In this document: piece by piece, positions 39,903-48,840 of the stretch
How positions within the stretch are numbered: the stretch's first letter is position 1
Layout: the number at the start of each line of letters is the position of its first letter
Notes under the pieces: generated by a model
Database searches by the model: none
The model's input: the letters and a program-made list of their open reading frames with translations, nothing else
Told to the model about the DNA's origin: nothing
DNA from: Paenibacillus taihuensis
GTDB taxonomy: Bacteria > Bacillota > Bacilli > Paenibacillales > Paenibacillaceae
Length of the DNA: 64,000 nt
Direction of reading: 5' to 3'
Assembly (NCBI RefSeq): GCF_003386535.1
Contig: NZ_QTTN01000030.1
Coordinates: 1-64,000, forward strand
Translations under genes and position numbers: made by a program

Positions 39903-40593
39903 GTCTCTCACCGCCTTCTTCGCTGATTTGACCGTCTTGAATGCGCACGACGCGCTTGGCCTGCTTGGATATTGCCGTATCATGCGTAATGAGGACGATT
40001 GTATGTCCTTGTCTGTTGAGCTCTTTCATAAGCTCCATAACTTCTGCGCCTGTGCGTGTATCGAGTGCCCCTGTCGGTTCGTCCGCAAGTAGAATCGGAG
40101 GATTGCCGGCAAGCGCGCGGGCAATTGCAACACGCTGCTGCTGACCGCCCGACAGCTCGCTCGGCTTATGCTTCACGCGCTCCCCGAGACCGACCTTTGT
40201 CAGTGCCTCAATCGCTTGCTCCTTGCGCTGCTTTGCCGGAACCCCGCGATAGATAAGCGGCAGCTCGACATTTTCAAGCGCGCTGAGCTTATTCAACAGG
40301 TTGAAGCCTTGAAAAATAAATCCGATCTTTCGGTTGCGGATCTCGGCAAGCTTGCTCTCCCGGAGCCGGCTCACTTCTTCGCCGTCGAGCCAGTACTTAC
40401 CCGCGGTCGGCGCATCAAGGCAGCCGATAACGTTCATCAGCGTCGACTTACCTGAGCCGGATGGGCCGATAATGGCGACGAAATCGCCATAGTTGATACG
40501 CAGCGAGATGTCGTCTAGGGCGTGAACAATCTCGCCGCCCATCTTGTACTGCTTGGATAGCGTCTCGATCTGGATGAGAGGTTTAGCTTCCAT
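39868..40593 (-). CDS. MacB/LolD-type ABC transporter ATP-binding protein
   Basis: 241 residues. Walker A GPSGSGKST, the FQGFNLLNKLSALENVELPL Q-loop region, signature LSGGQQQR, Walker B ILLADEPTGALD and H-loop ITHD are intact. Its start overlaps the adaptor stop (TAATG). It powers the permease encoded next. Confidence 0.94.
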   Translation of the reverse strand: MEAKPLIQIETLSKQYKMGGEIVHALDDISLRINYGDFVAIIGPSGSGKSTLMNVIGCLDAPTAGKYWLDGEEVSRLRESKLAEIRNRKIGFIFQGFNLLNKLSALENVELPLIYRGVPAKQRKEQAIEALTKVGLGERVKHKPSELSGGQQQRVAIARALAGNPPILLADEPTGALDTRTGAEVMELMKELNRQGHTIVLITHDTAISKQAKRVVRIQDGQISEEGGERREPQSSLQNGG

Positions 40594-42065
40594 TAGCGCG
40601 TACCTCCTCCACCGCCGCCTCCGCCGCTCGTTCTGGTACCGCCTCCGCCGAAGCCACCGCCTCCGCCGCCGGATGCACGGAAGTTGCCGCCGCCTCCACC
40701 GCCGAAGCCGCCTCCGAAGCCTCCGCCGCCGAGACCGCCGAAGCCGGCTGCTCCGAAACCAACCTGCTGCTGGTTCGTGTTCGTTGAAGAAACGACTGTC
40801 GGAAGAACGACGCGATCGCCTTCCTTGAGGCCGGAAAGAATTTCGATATAATCTTCGTTATGAATACCAACTTGAACCATCGTTGGAACACCGCCAAGAC
40901 GGCTGGCAAAATTGTTTCTCGAACCTGTACGGCCGGTTCCTCCGCCTTGGCCGCCACTGAAGCCGCCTTGACCGCCGCCGAAATTGCCTTGACCGCGAGT
41001 ACCTTGGCCTCGCGTGCCGCTACCGCTTTGACCTTGGCCTTGGGTACCTTGGCTTGCCTTGTCGCCTTGAGCACCGCCGCTTTGCGCGCCAGTCTGTCCT
41101 TGCGTATTGGCACCATTGCCTTGTCCAGTTGTACCTGTTCCTGTGCCAGTACCTGCTGTGCCCTCAGGCAAAATAACCATATAACGGCCGCCTAGCGATT
41201 GAACAGCATCGATCGGAAGCATGAGCGTGTTTTCTTTCTTCTCGATCTGGATGTTCGCTTCTGCCGACATGCCGCTCTTCAACTCGCCCGGCTTATCAAT
41301 GGCTACTGTTACATCAAAGGATGCAACGCCATTGCTCGAAGTACCTTCATCGGCAATCTTCGTTACTTTGCCTGTGAATGCCTGATTGGAGAGCGCTTCG
41401 ACAGTCACAGTCGCGCTTTGGCCGACTTTGACCTTCGCAATATCAAGCTCGTCGATGCCAACTGCGATCTGCAAATGCTGGAAGTCAGCGATTTCCATCA
41501 GTTCCGTGGAAGGATTGAGCGAGTCGCCTGCCGCAACGGACAATGTGGTTACTTTTCCGCCGATTGGTGCCATGATGGTATCGCCATTCTGCGCATCTTC
41601 GAGGTCAGCGATCGTCTCTACCGATTGATCGATCGACAGCTGCTGCTTCTTGAGGTTCAGCTTAATGCTGGCGATATCATTCTCCTCAGTCGCTGTTTTC
41701 AGCTTCGACTGCATATCCTGCAGGTCAAGCTGCTTGCTCTCGAGGCTCACTTGCTCCGACTTGATTTTGTCAGTGTTGTCTTCTCCTTCAATGGAGACAA
41801 GCACATCGCCCTTCTTGACGATGTCGCCTTCCTTCACGTACACCTTATCTACCGTGCCTTGCTCGGCTCCTTTAATCGTCTGCCGGTCAACCGGCGCCAA
41901 GCTGCCAGTGCCGCTGACGCTGACATCGATTGTTCCTTTCACAACCCGAGTTGTCGCTTGGGCTTGCGTCAAAGGTTTTTCTTTGCTCTTGTCCATCTTC
42001 AAATAGACGACAACTGCTGCTGCAACGAGCAGCACGCCGATGCCGAGCACCCACCATTTTCTCAT
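40593..42065 (-). CDS. efflux adaptor (HlyD/MacA type) with glycine-rich insertions
   Basis: 490 residues. An N-terminal membrane anchor at about 5-22 is followed by lipoyl halves around a helical hairpin (VYVKEGDIVKKGDVLVSIEGED, MAPIGGKVTTLSVAAGDSL), a beta-barrel domain, then the unusual part. A stretch of about 75 residues from about 305 is almost wholly Gly/Gln/Thr/Ser, inserted before the membrane-proximal domain resumes (VPTMVQVGIHNEDYIEILSG). The last about 60 residues are again Gly-rich. MacA homologues normally lack both. It sits between the lipoprotein (4-base overlap) and the ATPase gene (1-base overlap). Confidence 0.9.
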   Translation of the reverse strand: MRKWWVLGIGVLLVAAAVVVYLKMDKSKEKPLTQAQATTRVVKGTIDVSVSGTGSLAPVDRQTIKGAEQGTVDKVYVKEGDIVKKGDVLVSIEGEDNTDKIKSEQVSLESKQLDLQDMQSKLKTATEENDIASIKLNLKKQQLSIDQSVETIADLEDAQNGDTIMAPIGGKVTTLSVAAGDSLNPSTELMEIADFQHLQIAVGIDELDIAKVKVGQSATVTVEALSNQAFTGKVTKIADEGTSSNGVASFDVTVAIDKPGELKSGMSAEANIQIEKKENTLMLPIDAVQSLGGRYMVILPEGTAGTGTGTGTTGQGNGANTQGQTGAQSGGAQGDKASQGTQGQGQSGSGTRGQGTRGQGNFGGGQGGFSGGQGGGTGRTGSRNNFASRLGGVPTMVQVGIHNEDYIEILSGLKEGDRVVLPTVVSSTNTNQQQVGFGAAGFGGLGGGGFGGGFGGGGGGNFRASGGGGGGFGGGGTRTSGGGGGGGGTR

Positions 42066-42787
42066 TGTCCGTTTCCTGCCTTTCCTTGTCCTTGCATTGC
42101 CGCCGGATTAAAGCGGAGCATGATATATTGAGCCGTCTTGTTGTCAGACGCGAGCCATACACTCAGCACATCGCCTGCCTTCAGATCGGCAGCTTGCAGC
42201 GTATTGGTTGTCATGCCGTCTTGTCCGCGGCTGATGGACACAATCTGGGTGTCGCCATCAACAGCCAAGGAAGTTTGCGCATCTTCATACTTCATCTGAT
42301 TCATGAAGCCGCCGCCTCCGAAGCGGCCTCCGCCTTGTCGGTTGCCACCGTTGCCCTTGCCATTACCATAGCCGCCTGCGGCTTGCCCGTTCTGACTGCC
42401 GTCTGCCGGCGGAGCACCGTTATCGCCTTGCTGCTGGCCGTCTGCCGGCGGAGCACCGTTATCGCCTTGCTGCTGCCCGTCTCCATTCCGGTTCGGACGT
42501 TGTCCCTTACCGCCTCCACGGCCGCCGAATCCGCCGCCTCCGGGCATATCGCTCGGCTTCATCGTCGATTTCTGAAGCACAATGGTGTTACCCGAGACGC
42601 TGACTACTTTTGCAAAATAATCCGCCGTACGGTCCGGCTGCACAGGGCCGCTGCCACCATCATTTACGCTGCTGACAGCCGCTTGTCCATTATTTGCTGG
42701 CTGGCCATCGTCCTTCGCGCCGCATCCCGTCAGCATGACAGAGAACAGCATTGCTGCAGCCATTAATTTAATGTTAGAACGATCCAT
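42062..42787 (-). CDS. glycine-rich lipoprotein of the export operon
   Basis: 241 residues. Lipobox signal FSVMLTGCG near residue 22. Two folded-looking parts, FAKVVSVSGNTIVLQKS and TSLAVDGDTQIVSI..GDVLSVWLASDNKTAQYIML, surround a Gly/Gln/Asn/Pro-rich middle of about 85 residues. That middle includes two identical copies of a 12-residue unit beginning GQQQGDNGAPPA. I do not recognise the family. It is the first gene of a four-gene operon with MacA-, LolD- and MacB-like proteins; it may be an accessory or sensor subunit on the outer face of the membrane. Confidence 0.8.
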   Translation of the reverse strand: MDRSNIKLMAAAMLFSVMLTGCGAKDDGQPANNGQAAVSSVNDGGSGPVQPDRTADYFAKVVSVSGNTIVLQKSTMKPSDMPGGGGFGGRGGGKGQRPNRNGDGQQQGDNGAPPADGQQQGDNGAPPADGSQNGQAAGGYGNGKGNGGNRQGGGRFGGGGFMNQMKYEDAQTSLAVDGDTQIVSISRGQDGMTTNTLQAADLKAGDVLSVWLASDNKTAQYIMLRFNPAAMQGQGKAGNGQ

Positions 42788-42889
42788 AAGGTTGAAATTC
42801 CACCTCTCTATTTGTTGTTACACGCTTCACAATAGCATTCATAAATGAAATCCATGTGAAGAAGCCCGCAAGGCGCGAGTGAAATAGAA

Positions 42890-42926
42890 AAAGCCGGCAA
42901 GGCGCATCATGCGCGCTTGCCGGCTT
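42890..42926 (-). terminator. terminator of the dioxygenase gene
   Basis: AAGCCGGCAAG(C)GCGC pairs with GCGC(C)TTGCCGGCTT, then T on the minus strand. It lies 23 bases after the dioxygenase stop. Confidence 0.9.
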
Positions 42927-42948
42927 GGTGGAAACGTTCCGTATGAGT

Positions 42949-43728
42949 TTACAAAGATACAAGATTAAACTCAGGTCTTGCTTTATTGAAGTTCGGGTTC
43001 TCGCCGCATACCATAATGCCGCTGCCCCAATTGATATGCTCTCTGTTCGATGGGAAGTCCGTCGCGCTGCGATATTGGTATAGCACGTTACGGCGAGTCC
43101 GCTCGCTCTTGTTAGCAGGCGAACCATGGATCGTCAAATAGTTGAAGAACAGCACGTCGCCCGCTTCTGCAATACAAGGCGTGCCTTCAGAAACCGGATA
43201 TTCTTTGGCATTCAGATAGTGTCTGCCAACATGTTGCAGCGGCCCTTGCTTATGAGAGCCTGGAATGACGTGCAGGCAGCCATTCTCAAGATCGGCATCG
43301 TCCATGTGCACACTTGCCGCAAGCATCGTGTGATTATCGTGCGGGAAGTACGGGTGATCCTGATGCATCGGGAATGCAGCACCGTTCTCTGGCGGCTTCA
43401 CGAGCATTTTGGAATGGTGGAGTTGAACGTTAGGACCGATCAGCTGCGACAATACAGCCACCATGTTCGGATGAACCATTGCGCGCATGAAAGCGGCATC
43501 ATGATACTGCACATCGTGGAAGCCCTTCAGCACGAGCTTCTTCAGCTCTTCCGGCGGCAGGAAGTCGCCTTGCCATTGGTGGTTCTGGTCCATGTTCGCG
43601 CGTGCGGCACGGTCAATAATCTTGTCGACAGCTTCGCGCATTTCTATAATTTCTTGTTTATTGAAGACTCCCTTAACGAGCAAGTAGCCATTCTCATTGT
43701 AAAAATCTACATCTTGTGGTGTAATCAT
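42949..43728 (-). CDS. phytanoyl-CoA dioxygenase (PhyH) family protein
   Basis: 259-residue iron/2-oxoglutarate oxygenase. The iron ligands appear as HQD in AFPMHQDHPYFPHD and the distal His in LTIHGS; Arg in ERTRRNVLYQY should bind 2-oxoglutarate. Opening ITPQDVDFYNENGYLLVKGVF is typical of the family. Substrates vary widely (lipids, ectoine, antibiotics, opines), so none is assigned. GGAGGG lies 7 bases before ATG 43728; the frame opens at 43785. The divergent AraC gene is a likely regulator. Confidence 0.88.
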   Translation of the reverse strand: MITPQDVDFYNENGYLLVKGVFNKQEIIEMREAVDKIIDRAARANMDQNHQWQGDFLPPEELKKLVLKGFHDVQYHDAAFMRAMVHPNMVAVLSQLIGPNVQLHHSKMLVKPPENGAAFPMHQDHPYFPHDNHTMLAASVHMDDADLENGCLHVIPGSHKQGPLQHVGRHYLNAKEYPVSEGTPCIAEAGDVLFFNYLTIHGSPANKSERTRRNVLYQYRSATDFPSNREHINWGSGIMVCGENPNFNKARPEFNLVSL

Positions 43729-43863
43729 GTTACAACCCTCCGTAAGATTAGTAACTTTCTTATAGCTTAATTGTAGTAGAATCAAGGGGTTCTGGTCTTT
43801 AGAGAGAGAAGCCAGCTTTTTGTCTTTTCACGCCATCTGAACACGGACAAGGGGATGCCAGCT

Positions 43864-44742
43864 ATGTATCTATGGAATGAGAGCGACACGTGGCTTAATC
43901 AATACGCGCTGCGGTTAAAGTCGTCAGACGCGGTATTTAATGTCCATTATTGGGGCGTCAACGAGCAGCTGACCTCCAACTTTCTTCATAAACATTCCTT
44001 CTTCGAGATTTGCTATGTGCTGGGCGGTCAAGGCACCTATACGGATAACGGCACCACTTATGAGCTTCGGAGCGGCACGATGTTCTGCTCGCGTCCGGGC
44101 ATTAACCATACGATTCAATGCGACCCAACGCTTGCGATCCTGTACGTCGCTTTCGAGCTTGATGAAAGCAGCAGCCCGGAGACGGTCCGCGCTGCTTTTC
44201 AAGCGATGGCGGTGTCGGATCAGATTGTCGTCTACGATGGAGACAATCTCCCCGCTGCCCAGCTGTGGCGGTCGATCATTCGCCGCAGCGGCGATGCGCC
44301 ATCGCTGCCAGAAGCAGTGCTGCCGCAGATCGCCTGCTCGCTGCTGCTTGCGCTTCCTGGCGTATTCGCGGACTCGCTTCAAGTTGAATGGACGGCGCCG
44401 AGGCGCAGCTCATCGGCGCTCCTGAAGCAGGCGAAGCTGTTCATCACCGATAACCTGAGCGATGACGAGCTGTCGCTGGAGAAGGTCGCGGCGCAGATTA
44501 ATCTATCGCCGCGCCATCTGTCCCGCCTGTTCTCCTCTGGCGTATATGAATCGTATACGAACTACGTCCGCAAGCAACGAGTGCGGAAAGCGGCAGAGAT
44601 GCTGCGCTATTCGGAGCTGTCGATCAAAGAGATCGCCGAGAAGACCGGGTTCGGCTCCGTGCACTATTTTACACGCACGTTCAGCGCCTTGATGCACGTC
44701 ACGCCTGCAAGGTTCCGCGAGGAATCGCAGACCCATGATTAA
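43864..44742 (+). CDS. AraC-family transcriptional regulator
   Basis: 292 residues. An N-terminal cupin-like sensing domain (HKHSFFEICYVLGGQGTYTDNG) is followed by a C-terminal double HTH at about 190-290 (LSLEKVAAQINLSPRHLSRLF, LSIKEIAEKTGFGSVHYFTRTF). It is a cytosolic one-component regulator, probably of the divergent PhyH-family gene. ATG 43864 is preferred with GGGG 9 bases upstream; another ATG lies at 43855. Confidence 0.9.
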   Translation: MYLWNESDTWLNQYALRLKSSDAVFNVHYWGVNEQLTSNFLHKHSFFEICYVLGGQGTYTDNGTTYELRSGTMFCSRPGINHTIQCDPTLAILYVAFELDESSSPETVRAAFQAMAVSDQIVVYDGDNLPAAQLWRSIIRRSGDAPSLPEAVLPQIACSLLLALPGVFADSLQVEWTAPRRSSSALLKQAKLFITDNLSDDELSLEKVAAQINLSPRHLSRLFSSGVYESYTNYVRKQRVRKAAEMLRYSELSIKEIAEKTGFGSVHYFTRTFSALMHVTPARFREESQTHD

Positions 44743-44759
44743 AGCCCATAAAGTTAGAA

Positions 44760-44822
44760 AAAAGATGTTTACCGTTTGCGCGCTCCTTTGCAGAGCTTGA
44801 GCGCAATGGTAAACACCTTTTT
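44760..44822. terminator. bidirectional terminator
   Basis: AAAAGATGTTTACC pairs imperfectly with GGTAAACACCTTTTT, with an inner GCGCTC/GAGCGC stem. It is shared by the AraC and methyltransferase genes. Confidence 0.85.
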
Positions 44823-44823
44823 G

Positions 44824-45618
44824 TTAGCGAGTACGCGGCGCATACCGCCACACCGATTCAATCCACGGCGGAGCAATACTTGTGAAATGCCCCCAGTCCC
44901 CCGGCTGCGAGCCTGGATAATCGCTCGTGATTTCGCCGAAATACGCGAGCTGGAAGCCTTCCTTAATAAGCGCGTTCATCATCCGGCTTAACGTCTGCGT
45001 ATATTCCACCGGCTGCTCGATTCGACGCTCAGCAGCGGATTGGTCATACACCCACTCTTGATCGGGATAAGTCGTTACACGCTCATCCTCGTAACGATGC
45101 TTCAACGTGTAGCCCTCACCATTCCACGCTTCATGAGTCAATCCGGCGAAGAACGGGTTGGCGCACATGAAGTAGTAAAGTCCGTCACTCCGCAGAATCC
45201 GAGACACCTGTGCAAAAACAACGCGTGAATCCGGCACGAAATTGAGCGAGTACGGCTGCCAGACAAGATCGAATGAGTCCGCTTCGAAGCAGCTTAAGTC
45301 GCGCATGTCGCCCTGCTGCGTACGGATCTTCATGCCGTAATGGTCTGCTGCAGCTTGGTCGCGCTCTAGTTGGGATGGCGACAAGTCAAACACGGTCACA
45401 TCCGCGCCAAGCAGCGCGAACGCCGCCGACTGCTGCCCGCCGCCGCTCGCCAGGCACAGCACTCGCTTCCCCGCAGGCTCAATGCCGAGCCGCTCCAGCT
45501 CCAAATATTCGCGCGCCGATTCTGGCGTCAGGTCCAGCCTTGGCCGCGTGAATAGAGCCTTCTCCCGCGCCAGCGACTCCCAGCGCGCGAAGTTGTACTT
45601 ATATACATTGTCCTGCAT
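44824..45618 (-). CDS. class I SAM-dependent methyltransferase
   Basis: 264 residues. Motif I is VLCLASGGGQQSAAFALLGADVTVFDLS, with QGDMRDL as motif II/III and SFDLVWQPYSLNFV as motif IV. These fit a Methyltransf_11/25-type enzyme. The C-terminal half has no clear family mark. The substrate is unknown. GAGGTG lies 6 bases before ATG 45618. It is probably monocistronic. Confidence 0.88.
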   Translation of the reverse strand: MQDNVYKYNFARWESLAREKALFTRPRLDLTPESAREYLELERLGIEPAGKRVLCLASGGGQQSAAFALLGADVTVFDLSPSQLERDQAAADHYGMKIRTQQGDMRDLSCFEADSFDLVWQPYSLNFVPDSRVVFAQVSRILRSDGLYYFMCANPFFAGLTHEAWNGEGYTLKHRYEDERVTTYPDQEWVYDQSAAERRIEQPVEYTQTLSRMMNALIKEGFQLAYFGEITSDYPGSQPGDWGHFTSIAPPWIESVWRYAPRTR

Positions 45619-45675
45619 CGCGATCACCTCGCTATATAGTTAACCGCAGGGACAGGAATTCCCTGCTGCGGAAAG

Positions 45676-45705
45676 CGCAGAGAGAACGTATTTGCTCTCT
45701 CTGCG
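45676..45705. repeat. isolated hairpin related to the 57.9-58.4 kb array
   Basis: CGCAGAGAGAACGTATTTGC continues into CTCTCTCTGCG, a near-perfect 30-nt palindrome. Its core GAGAGAACGTATTTG is almost the same as hairpin 2 of the array (57948-57974). Confidence 0.6.
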
Positions 45706-45799
45706 AATCCCGGGCACGGTTTTCGGCGGTTTCCCCGTCCGAGAGAGCAGCGAAGACGAAGATGAAATCATGATCATCCGCGCAAACGCGCAACAAACC

Positions 45800-45833
45800 A
45801 GAAGAGAGCACCTCACTCAAGGTGCTCTCTTCT
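45800..45833 (-). terminator. hairpin upstream of the methyltransferase region, 3' of the hybrid kinase
   Basis: AGAAGAGAGCACCT pairs with AGGTGCTCTCTTCT around six bases. It lies 25 bases after the kinase stop. The T-run is weak, so terminator function is likely but not certain. Confidence 0.7.
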
Positions 45834-45857
45834 CTATCCCATAACAATCCATTACAT

Positions 45858-48095
45858 CTACTTCCGCTGAATGAACCGCTGCAATATGCTGAACACCTGC
45901 ATCGGATCAAACGGCTTCGTCACGTAGAAATCCATGCCCGCCTCGAGCACCTGCTCCTCGACGCCCTTCATCGCATCCGCCGTCATCGCGATAATTGGCG
46001 TATGCATCGCGTACGGAATATCCCGGATTCGCCGAGTCGCCTCGTAGCCGTCCATGACCGGCATTTGCAGATCCATCAAGATCACATCGAACGGATGCTG
46101 TTTCACGCGCTCAACCGCCTCGGCACCATTTTCGGCTACCTCAACGTTAATATGCTTCCCGTGCAAAATCTCCTTGATGACGAGCTGGTTAATCTCATTG
46201 TCTTCTACAATCAGAATCCGTGCTTGGCTAAGCGCAGCGAACGCGCCCGCTTGCTCGCCTTCCAATGCAGCAGCAGCTTGGCTGGTGAAGAAATGCTCCT
46301 GGAACAGCCCCATCAGCTCATTAAACAAACTGGAATGGCTAATCGGATAATAGAGCACCTTCTCGATTACATTCGAATGCAAGCTTCGGGTCAGCTCCGG
46401 ATCATGGTATGCGTTCACGAGGACGATCACCTGAACCGCTCCCCCGAACTCATGCTTAATTCGTTCCGCAAGCGGAATCGCCGCTTCATTGGTCGGCTTC
46501 CAGTCCAGAATGACAAGGTCAAAGCGGCTGCCTTGCGTATAAACTAGCTCGATGACATCTTCTCCAGATTCCGCCACCGTGACGATGAACTGGAACTGCT
46601 CCAGCTGTCCTTTCAACACAAGCCGCATATCCGAATCTTCGCAGACGAGCAGCACTCTCAAATACTTCAGCGCCTTCGCCGTATGCATGGAATAAATTGC
46701 GCCGGTACTATGGCCGAACTTGGCTGTGAACGTAAAGCTGCTGCCTTGCCCCGCTTCACTCACGACACCGATTGTGCCGCCCATGAGCTCGACAAGATTT
46801 TTGCTAATGACAAGCCCTAGCCCTGTACCGCCATACTTCCGTGTCGTCGACATATCCGCTTGGCTGAATTCGTGGAACAGCCGTTTCTGCTGCTCCTCTG
46901 TAATTCCGATACCAGTATCGGTTACGGTAAACTTAAGCGTAATGCCGCGCTCAGACCGCCGTGCAACAGACACCACGAATAAGACTTCCCCTTCCTCCGT
47001 AAACTTCACCGCGTTATTCGAATGATTGAGCAGAACCTGACTGAGCCGGAACGGGTCGCCCACCAGCATTTGCGGCACTTCATGATGGATGGAGAAATGC
47101 AGCTTCAGCCCCTTATCATAAGCGCGAACGCTGATCAGATTCGAGATTTGGCTGAGCACTTCGTACAGATCGAAGTCGACCTGCTCCAGAGTAACCTTTT
47201 TGGACTCGATTTTCGAAAAATCCAAAATATCATTCACGAGCGTATTCAAGTTCTTCGCGGAGATAAGCGTCTTCTCGACGTACTGCTTCTGCATGGACTC
47301 AAGCTCCGTCCGCTGCAGCAAATAGCTGAGGCCGATGACCGCATTGATCGGCGTCCGAATTTCATGGCTCATGTTCGCCAGAAACTCGCCCTTCGCCCGG
47401 TTTGCTTCCTCCGCAGCCTTCTTCGCCTGAATGAGCTGAGCGTTATTCGCTACAAGCTCGCTCGTCCGAGCCGTAATAAGCTCCTCCAGATGATCCTTAT
47501 ATTGCACAAGCGTCTCTTCTGCCCAGAACCGTTTTATTTCCCGAGAAATTAAAGAATAATAAAGCGGAATCGCAACGGCATGGAACAGCGTAAATGTAGC
47601 TGCAAAATGCTTCATATAATAGCTAGACGACTCATCCGGAGAGAAGAAGTAGAACCACAGCGTAATTTGCAGGCCGATGGCAAACCCGAACAGCCACATG
47701 TACTTGTCAAAAGCTTCCCCGCGCCGCTGCTTAATTCGATACGCAGCAACACTAATCAATGCCGTAACCACGAGCGATCCAAGCGGTGTCAGCAGCTCGC
47801 CGCCCATCGATAGCCGGTATAAACCAATACAAACTGTCGTGACAAGGACGGATATTGGACCGCCGAACACGCCTGATAAAATAATGCTGACATGCCGCAC
47901 ATCCATATGCAGTCCATGCGTAAGATCAAGCGGCTTCTGCATAATGACGACTCCGATAATCGTAAAGATAAGACCGGACAGAATCGGCTGCATCTTCACC
48001 GGGAGCCGCTCGAAGAATGGATAGATCCACCTTAATAGAAAGACATAAGTAACGATAATAGCGCTGCATTGTGCAAAATAAATGAGGAATTCCAT
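45858..48095 (-). CDS. hybrid sensor histidine kinase with two receiver domains
   Basis: 745 residues. The N-terminal about 200 form a 5TM-5TMR_LYT-like multi-span sensor ([25 protein letters not shown]). A coiled coil at about 205-255 leads to HisKA ([16 protein letters not shown]) and HATPase ([33 protein letters not shown]). REC1 (about 505-610) has LDW for its acceptor Asp but lacks the conserved Lys (YYPIS). REC2 (about 625-745) is canonical ([23 protein letters not shown]). No HPt or output domain adjoins. ATG 48095 follows CTGGAG; the frame opens at 48230 inside the next gene. Confidence 0.9.
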   Translation of the reverse strand: MEFLIYFAQCSAIIVTYVFLLRWIYPFFERLPVKMQPILSGLIFTIIGVVIMQKPLDLTHGLHMDVRHVSIILSGVFGGPISVLVTTVCIGLYRLSMGGELLTPLGSLVVTALISVAAYRIKQRRGEAFDKYMWLFGFAIGLQITLWFYFFSPDESSSYYMKHFAATFTLFHAVAIPLYYSLISREIKRFWAEETLVQYKDHLEELITARTSELVANNAQLIQAKKAAEEANRAKGEFLANMSHEIRTPINAVIGLSYLLQRTELESMQKQYVEKTLISAKNLNTLVNDILDFSKIESKKVTLEQVDFDLYEVLSQISNLISVRAYDKGLKLHFSIHHEVPQMLVGDPFRLSQVLLNHSNNAVKFTEEGEVLFVVSVARRSERGITLKFTVTDTGIGITEEQQKRLFHEFSQADMSTTRKYGGTGLGLVISKNLVELMGGTIGVVSEAGQGSSFTFTAKFGHSTGAIYSMHTAKALKYLRVLLVCEDSDMRLVLKGQLEQFQFIVTVAESGEDVIELVYTQGSRFDLVILDWKPTNEAAIPLAERIKHEFGGAVQVIVLVNAYHDPELTRSLHSNVIEKVLYYPISHSSLFNELMGLFQEHFFTSQAAAALEGEQAGAFAALSQARILIVEDNEINQLVIKEILHGKHINVEVAENGAEAVERVKQHPFDVILMDLQMPVMDGYEATRRIRDIPYAMHTPIIAMTADAMKGVEEQVLEAGMDFYVTKPFDPMQVFSILQRFIQRK

Positions 48096-48178
48096 CTGTA
48101 CGCTCCAGTTGAATAGTCGCTTATTTTCGTTACTGCCGCAAACAATGGGCATACAGCTGTGCCGATCGAGATCATTGC

Positions 48179-48409
48179 CTACGATTCGAGTGTTTGATAG
48201 AATCGTTCGCCTGTCCTCGGGTTGAACCACACCTGCTGCTTGATTCCGGTCGTCGGATCGATGAAGATTTCAGCCGTGCGCTGAAATCCGCTTGGCGGCT
48301 GGTTCGACCTTTTGGCCAGCCGTCTGCGCCGAAACCAGATCGTGCCTGCGGCGGCAAGGATGACGATGAGCAGCTGAATGCCGAAATATATGCTCAAAAA
48401 GTACGACAT
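48179..48409 (-). CDS. small single-span membrane protein, 76 aa
   Basis: One membrane segment at about 8-27 ([19 protein letters not shown]), then a basic stretch RRRRLAKR that should stay cytoplasmic, and a C-terminal [30 protein letters not shown], like small conserved Bacillales proteins of unknown function. GAAGGAG precedes the ATG by 6 bases. Its start is 2 bases after the YbjQ stop, so the two are coupled. Confidence 0.75.
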   Translation of the reverse strand: MSYFLSIYFGIQLLIVILAAAGTIWFRRRRLAKRSNQPPSGFQRTAEIFIDPTTGIKQQVWFNPRTGERFYQTLES

Positions 48410-48411
48410 TG

Positions 48412-48732
48412 CTACTCCTTCTCCGCAATTACAGCTGTACCGTATGCAACGATCTCGGACATCGTCTGCCCGATCTCTCCGGAATCGAAGCGCATCATGA
48501 CGATCGCGTTCGCTCCCATTGCATGCGCATTTTGAATCATGCGATCGATCGCCGCCTTCCGAGCGTCCTCGATCATTTCCGTATACTCCTTAATTTCCCC
48601 CCCAAATAAACTGCGGAATGACGCCGTAATATTCCCGCCAAGTCCGCGGCTTCGTACAACAACACCAAACGTCTGTCCGAGCACTTTCTCGATCCGGTGT
48701 CCGGCAATCCCTTCTGTTGTTACGACTAACAT
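48412..48732 (-). CDS. YbjQ family (DUF74) heavy-metal-binding-like protein
   Basis: 106 residues, MLVVTTEGIAGHRIEKVLGQ followed by RGLGGNITASFRSLFGGEIKEYTEM and ANAIVMMRFDS, all hallmarks of the UPF0145/YbjQ family. These form pentamers and are often annotated as possible heavy-metal-binding proteins; the role is unproven. ATG 48732 has AAGGGGG upstream. The first gene of a pair with the 76-residue membrane protein. Confidence 0.92.
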   Translation of the reverse strand: MLVVTTEGIAGHRIEKVLGQTFGVVVRSRGLGGNITASFRSLFGGEIKEYTEMIEDARKAAIDRMIQNAHAMGANAIVMMRFDSGEIGQTMSEIVAYGTAVIAEKE

Positions 48733-48802
48733 GGCAGCAACCCCCTTTTTTGTTAAACAATTTAAACCTAACATAGCATGTGAGAATCTTCTTTGTCAAA
48801 AG

Positions 48803-48840
48803 AAAAAAGGGACCTGCGGCTCATGCCGTAGTTCCCCTTC
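48803..48840 (-). terminator. terminator of the nucleotidyltransferase gene
   Basis: GGGAACTACGGC pairs with GCCGCAGGTCCC (imperfect) around four bases, then T on the minus strand. It overlaps the last codon region of the gene. Confidence 0.85.
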
